Source: Lachnospiraceae bacterium (GTDB lineage: Bacteria; Bacillota; Clostridia; Lachnospirales; Lachnospiraceae). Taken from it: a stretch of DNA of 8,456 nucleotides. The notes beneath the pieces are model-generated. The model saw only the letters and a program-made list of their open reading frames with translations. It did not search any database and was not told the DNA's origin. The DNA lies in contig JAIECC010000423.1 in assembly GCA_029068665.1 (NCBI GenBank), forward strand, positions 1 to 8,456, read 5' to 3'. Shown in pieces: positions 6,381 through 8,456 of the stretch. Position 1 is the stretch's first letter; every line of letters starts with the position of its first letter. The translations under genes were made by a program, and so were the position numbers.

Positions 6381-7349
6381 TCATACCTTGTCATCCGTCA
6401 CCTTGACTCTTCCCGAAAAATCATTGTACGTTATCACGTATAGGACCATCAGATATGTTTTCTCTTCCGAAAAGGGCCAAAAGAAATATTGACAATCCTT
6501 GATTTGTATCTTATTAGTCCTATATAATTCAGCAATCTGCTGTTCAATCTGATAGGCACCTTCCACTCTGGGCAATTGCAGAGCACGCAGCCCTTTCCCA
6601 CCATAAAGCATAATCTGTTGACTGATTTCTTCCGAAGAAATCTGAGAATCCCCATAGATGGCAGTATGCTCCAGTCCAAGAATGACCCGTTTCCCCACTT
6701 GTAATATTTCCTGCATAAATTGCTCTGCCATTCTCTGATTGGCATTCTGCAATAAACCCACTGCCCGAATCCGCACACCATCATTTAATGCTTCCTTCTG
6801 CTGATAGGTCCGAACCGCGAGTCCAACATATAGCTGACTATGCAGCCCCAGACAGATGACTGTATCAAAAGCTTCCTGTCCCAGCTCCTGCATGGCCGCC
6901 CGAACTCCACAAAGCATGTCATAGGACCATTCACCGGAGGATTTGGCATCCTGCCGCTTTGGGTCTGCATTCCCTTGGATATAATGCTGCGCCCACCACT
7001 GCTCCAGCATCTCTATTCCCTGCCGGCATGCCTTATCATATTCCTCATATTCTTCTTCTGAAATAGGAAGAAAATCCGTTTCAATGACAAAAATCCTGGA
7101 TTGCAGATCCGGTCTTACACTTTGAAGCCTTCCTACTGCTGTTTCCATGGCATCCCGATTCACATCTGCCAGACAGACCAGAGCGGTACGCTCTGCCACT
7201 GCAGCAAGGTCAATATCATCACAGCCCCCTGCTCCAAGAATCAGAATCCTGTCTGTATCCCTGCAATCCTTCAGAATATATTCTGTCATATGATTCCGAT
7301 ACTGCTTCCAGCGTACATCTGCGCCCGGAATCTGCTCATTCCCCTGCAT
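6381..7349 (-). CDS. Unrecognised protein with Rossmann/SAM-methyltransferase-like N-terminal domain
   Basis: A 322-residue soluble protein that I cannot assign to a named family. Residues 34-75 look like the start of a class I SAM-dependent methyltransferase fold: strand plus glycine loop RILILGAGGCDDIDL (34-48), then a second strand ending in an acidic residue, VCLADVNRDAM (58-68, Asp62). This matches the usual order of motif I followed by the ribose-binding acid. Further strands follow: RIFVIETDF (85-93), FDTVICLGLHSQLY (161-174, the usual place of motif IV) and RVILGLEHTAIYG (221-233). A charged helical stretch of about 60 residues (95-155, rich in Glu and Trp) sits between the third and fourth strands and is not typical of small methyltransferases. 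The C terminus ends in a strand pair (FFWPFSEEKTYLMVLYVITY). The start is the ATG at 7349 with AAGGGG 7 bases upstream. It lies between the asparaginase gene and lepB. The methyltransferase activity is an inference; an inactive SAM-binding or nucleotide-binding role is possible. Confidence 0.75.
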   Translation of the reverse strand: MQGNEQIPGADVRWKQYRNHMTEYILKDCRDTDRILILGAGGCDDIDLAAVAERTALVCLADVNRDAMETAVGRLQSVRPDLQSRIFVIETDFLPISEEEYEEYDKACRQGIEMLEQWWAQHYIQGNADPKRQDAKSSGEWSYDMLCGVRAAMQELGQEAFDTVICLGLHSQLYVGLAVRTYQQKEALNDGVRIRAVGLLQNANQRMAEQFMQEILQVGKRVILGLEHTAIYGDSQISSEEISQQIMLYGGKGLRALQLPRVEGAYQIEQQIAELYRTNKIQIKDCQYFFWPFSEEKTYLMVLYVITYNDFSGRVKVTDDKV

Positions 7350-7378
7350 CCGCAGTCCCCTTTCGATTTATACCAATC

Positions 7379-7407
7379 ATCATATCACCCATACATCATT
7401 TCTGCAA
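7379..7407 (-). promoter_or_regulatory. Possible internal promoter before the Rossmann-protein gene
   Basis: In the 61-base gap after the asparaginase stop, the minus strand has TTGCAG (7407-7402) and TATGAT (7384-7379) with a 17-base spacer. The -10 matches five of six consensus bases, but the -35 matches only TTG. It would give a transcript starting near 7372, about 22 bases before the ATG at 7349. This gap and the Dabb-coaX gap are the longest in the operon, and this one has room for a secondary promoter. Confidence 0.3.
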
Positions 7408-7410
7408 GGG

Positions 7411-8340
7411 TCAAAGCTCCAGCCAAAGGCGACAATACACGGCAATGGGTGCCTCATTTGCAATTACCTGAATCCCCATTTCTTTATAGTTCTTCATGGT
7501 TTCATAACCTTCTCTGTCAGATACTGCTCCCACCAGATATACAGGTATCTGAAGAGCCTTTGCTTTTGTGGTAAATGCTTTCAGCGATTCATCAATCCCT
7601 ATGGTTCCTGAATGATAGCTTTCCAGTATCACTGCTTTCGTTTCCGGCTTTAATTCCGGATAGATCAATCCCGGATATGCCCGAATCCAACAGATTGTAT
7701 CCGGCTGTTTCAGGCCATTATATGGAACCGGATCCGTTCTTTCCTCATCACCAGCATATGTCCAGTTCCCCTTTTCATCATAGACACCAATATAGGACTG
7801 CCGGATACTGTATAAATTATCTTCAAAGGTCTGATGTGCCAGCAGCCGGGTCCCTCTGTGTACATAGGTTCTGCCATCGGAATTCCGATAAACAACCACT
7901 GTTCCTGTCACTTTCTTTGACAAAGTTTCGATTGCATAATAAAAGTTCATCAATCCATTTGCCCTGGAATCTTCTAAGGGATAATTACTGGATACCAGAG
8001 CAATCGGCGTACTGCAATCCGAAAATACATAGTCCAATATGGCCGCAGTATATTGCAATGTATCGGTTCCATGGCAAATCAGGATACCTTCATAGCTGCC
8101 TTCTGCCACACATGCTTGAACCTGCTCTATCAACAGCTCCAGATATGTGCCATTCAGATTCTCACTTAATATTTTATATGGCATAAAACAGTCAAATTGT
8201 ATCTTTGCAGCCTTCACCGGATATTGCTTTTTGAATCGCCCGATTATCTCATATGGAGTTTCCCCCTTAGGCGAAATCCACCCGCCCTCCTGTATTTTAC
8301 TCCCAATGGTTCCCCCTGTCAGAATCACAGCTAATCTCAT
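7411..8340 (-). CDS. Asparaginase-family amidohydrolase (cytoplasmic)
   Basis: A 309-residue enzyme of the bacterial asparaginase/glutaminase family, expected to hydrolyse L-asparagine (or a related amide) to the acid plus ammonia. Catalytic signatures: LTGGTIGS (7-14) with nucleophile Thr11, ICHGTDTLQYTA (88-99) with Thr92-Asp93, and Lys143 in LSKKVTG, which by my alignment falls on the catalytic Lys162 of E. coli asparaginase II. The C-terminal domain shows ILESYHSGTIG (238-248) and YLVGAVSDREGY (268-279). There is no signal peptide, so it is cytoplasmic, as in type I enzymes. It is slightly short for the family (often 320-340). The loop usually reading GSQ-P is here VSSNYPLEDSRANG (116-129), and the usual SDG is RANG, so specificity may differ. 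The start is the ATG at 8340 with AAGGG 8 bases upstream. It is the first visible gene of the eight-gene operon. Confidence 0.9.
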   Translation of the reverse strand: MRLAVILTGGTIGSKIQEGGWISPKGETPYEIIGRFKKQYPVKAAKIQFDCFMPYKILSENLNGTYLELLIEQVQACVAEGSYEGILICHGTDTLQYTAAILDYVFSDCSTPIALVSSNYPLEDSRANGLMNFYYAIETLSKKVTGTVVVYRNSDGRTYVHRGTRLLAHQTFEDNLYSIRQSYIGVYDEKGNWTYAGDEERTDPVPYNGLKQPDTICWIRAYPGLIYPELKPETKAVILESYHSGTIGIDESLKAFTTKAKALQIPVYLVGAVSDREGYETMKNYKEMGIQVIANEAPIAVYCRLWLEL

Positions 8341-8456
8341 AAACTTATCCCTTCTTTTTATATTTATCTATTTCCTTCCCTTTTTCCCTTTATTCTCAAA
8401 GACATTTCTTATACCATATATTAATAAACATATTTAAGGTATCAGACTGCTTAATT
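8341..8456 (-). promoter_or_regulatory. AT-rich leader and likely promoter region of the operon
   Basis: This is non-coding sequence upstream of the asparaginase gene. On the minus strand a weak -10-like TATAAG lies at 8413-8408, with TTAAAT (8437-8432) 18 bases further up as a poor -35. I see no stronger promoter in the window, and the real one may lie in or beyond this stretch. Plus-strand bases 8341-8400 contain no G, so the predicted mRNA leader has no C for 60 bases and carries several purine runs of AAGGG type before the ribosome binding site. Confidence 0.3.

Noticed and set aside
7575..8186. 203-codon plus-strand open frame opposite the asparaginase gene
   Set aside because: It is antisense to a gene with all catalytic residues, its composition is shadow-like, and no domain is visible.
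1..8456. Search for CRISPR arrays, IS elements, attachment sites, toxin-antitoxin or phage-defence modules
   Set aside because: No regularly spaced repeats, terminal inverted repeats, transposase or recombinase motifs, or paired small toxin-like genes were seen. Every sizeable frame is explained by housekeeping genes.

Overview
The window looks like chromosomal DNA of a Gram-positive member of the Clostridia, most likely a Lachnospiraceae-type gut anaerobe. The reasons are the moderate to low GC, strong AGGAG/AAGGGG ribosome binding sites, a type III pantothenate kinase, a secreted SH3b-NlpC/P60 cell-wall hydrolase, a Gram-positive-style single-span signal peptidase I, and a small conserved protein that I associate with Lachnospiraceae. 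The taxonomy is an inference from gene style, not from a marker gene. The window is almost fully coding. I see no tRNA, rRNA, CRISPR array, insertion sequence or phage gene.

Left block (1-1712, minus strand): a secreted two-SH3b NlpC/P60 endopeptidase is followed 35 bases later by the 5' two-fifths or so of a dGTPase-type HD-domain triphosphohydrolase that runs off the left edge. No terminator separates them, so they are probably co-transcribed from a good sigma-A-like promoter at 1751-1779. Centre left (1834-2454, plus strand): a single Mn/Fe superoxide dismutase gene, transcribed divergently from the NlpC/P60 gene across a 121-base intergenic region that carries both promoters.

Right block (2566-8340, minus strand): eight same-strand genes with gaps of only 2 to 61 bases. 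In transcription order they are an asparaginase-family amidohydrolase, an unrecognised Rossmann/methyltransferase-like protein, signal peptidase I (lepB), a 114-residue conserved Clostridia protein, a 100-residue Dabb-domain protein, type III pantothenate kinase (coaX), tRNA-dihydrouridine synthase (dusB) and a nitroreductase. coaX-dusB-nitroreductase are separated by 2-base gaps and are almost certainly one translationally linked unit. A long inverted repeat at 2477-2539 closes this operon and separates it from the convergent superoxide dismutase gene.

Functionally this is a mixed housekeeping operon: amide hydrolysis, protein export, CoA synthesis, tRNA modification and flavin-dependent reduction. 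There is no obvious single pathway. CoA synthesis, the FMN-dependent Dus enzyme and the FMN nitroreductase share only a cofactor or general-metabolism theme. I looked for a hidden new system and did not find a convincing one. The items most worth checking are the unrecognised Rossmann protein next to lepB, the unusual second-shell residues of the superoxide dismutase, the acidic N-terminal extension of the signal peptidase, and the compound hairpin between convergent genes.
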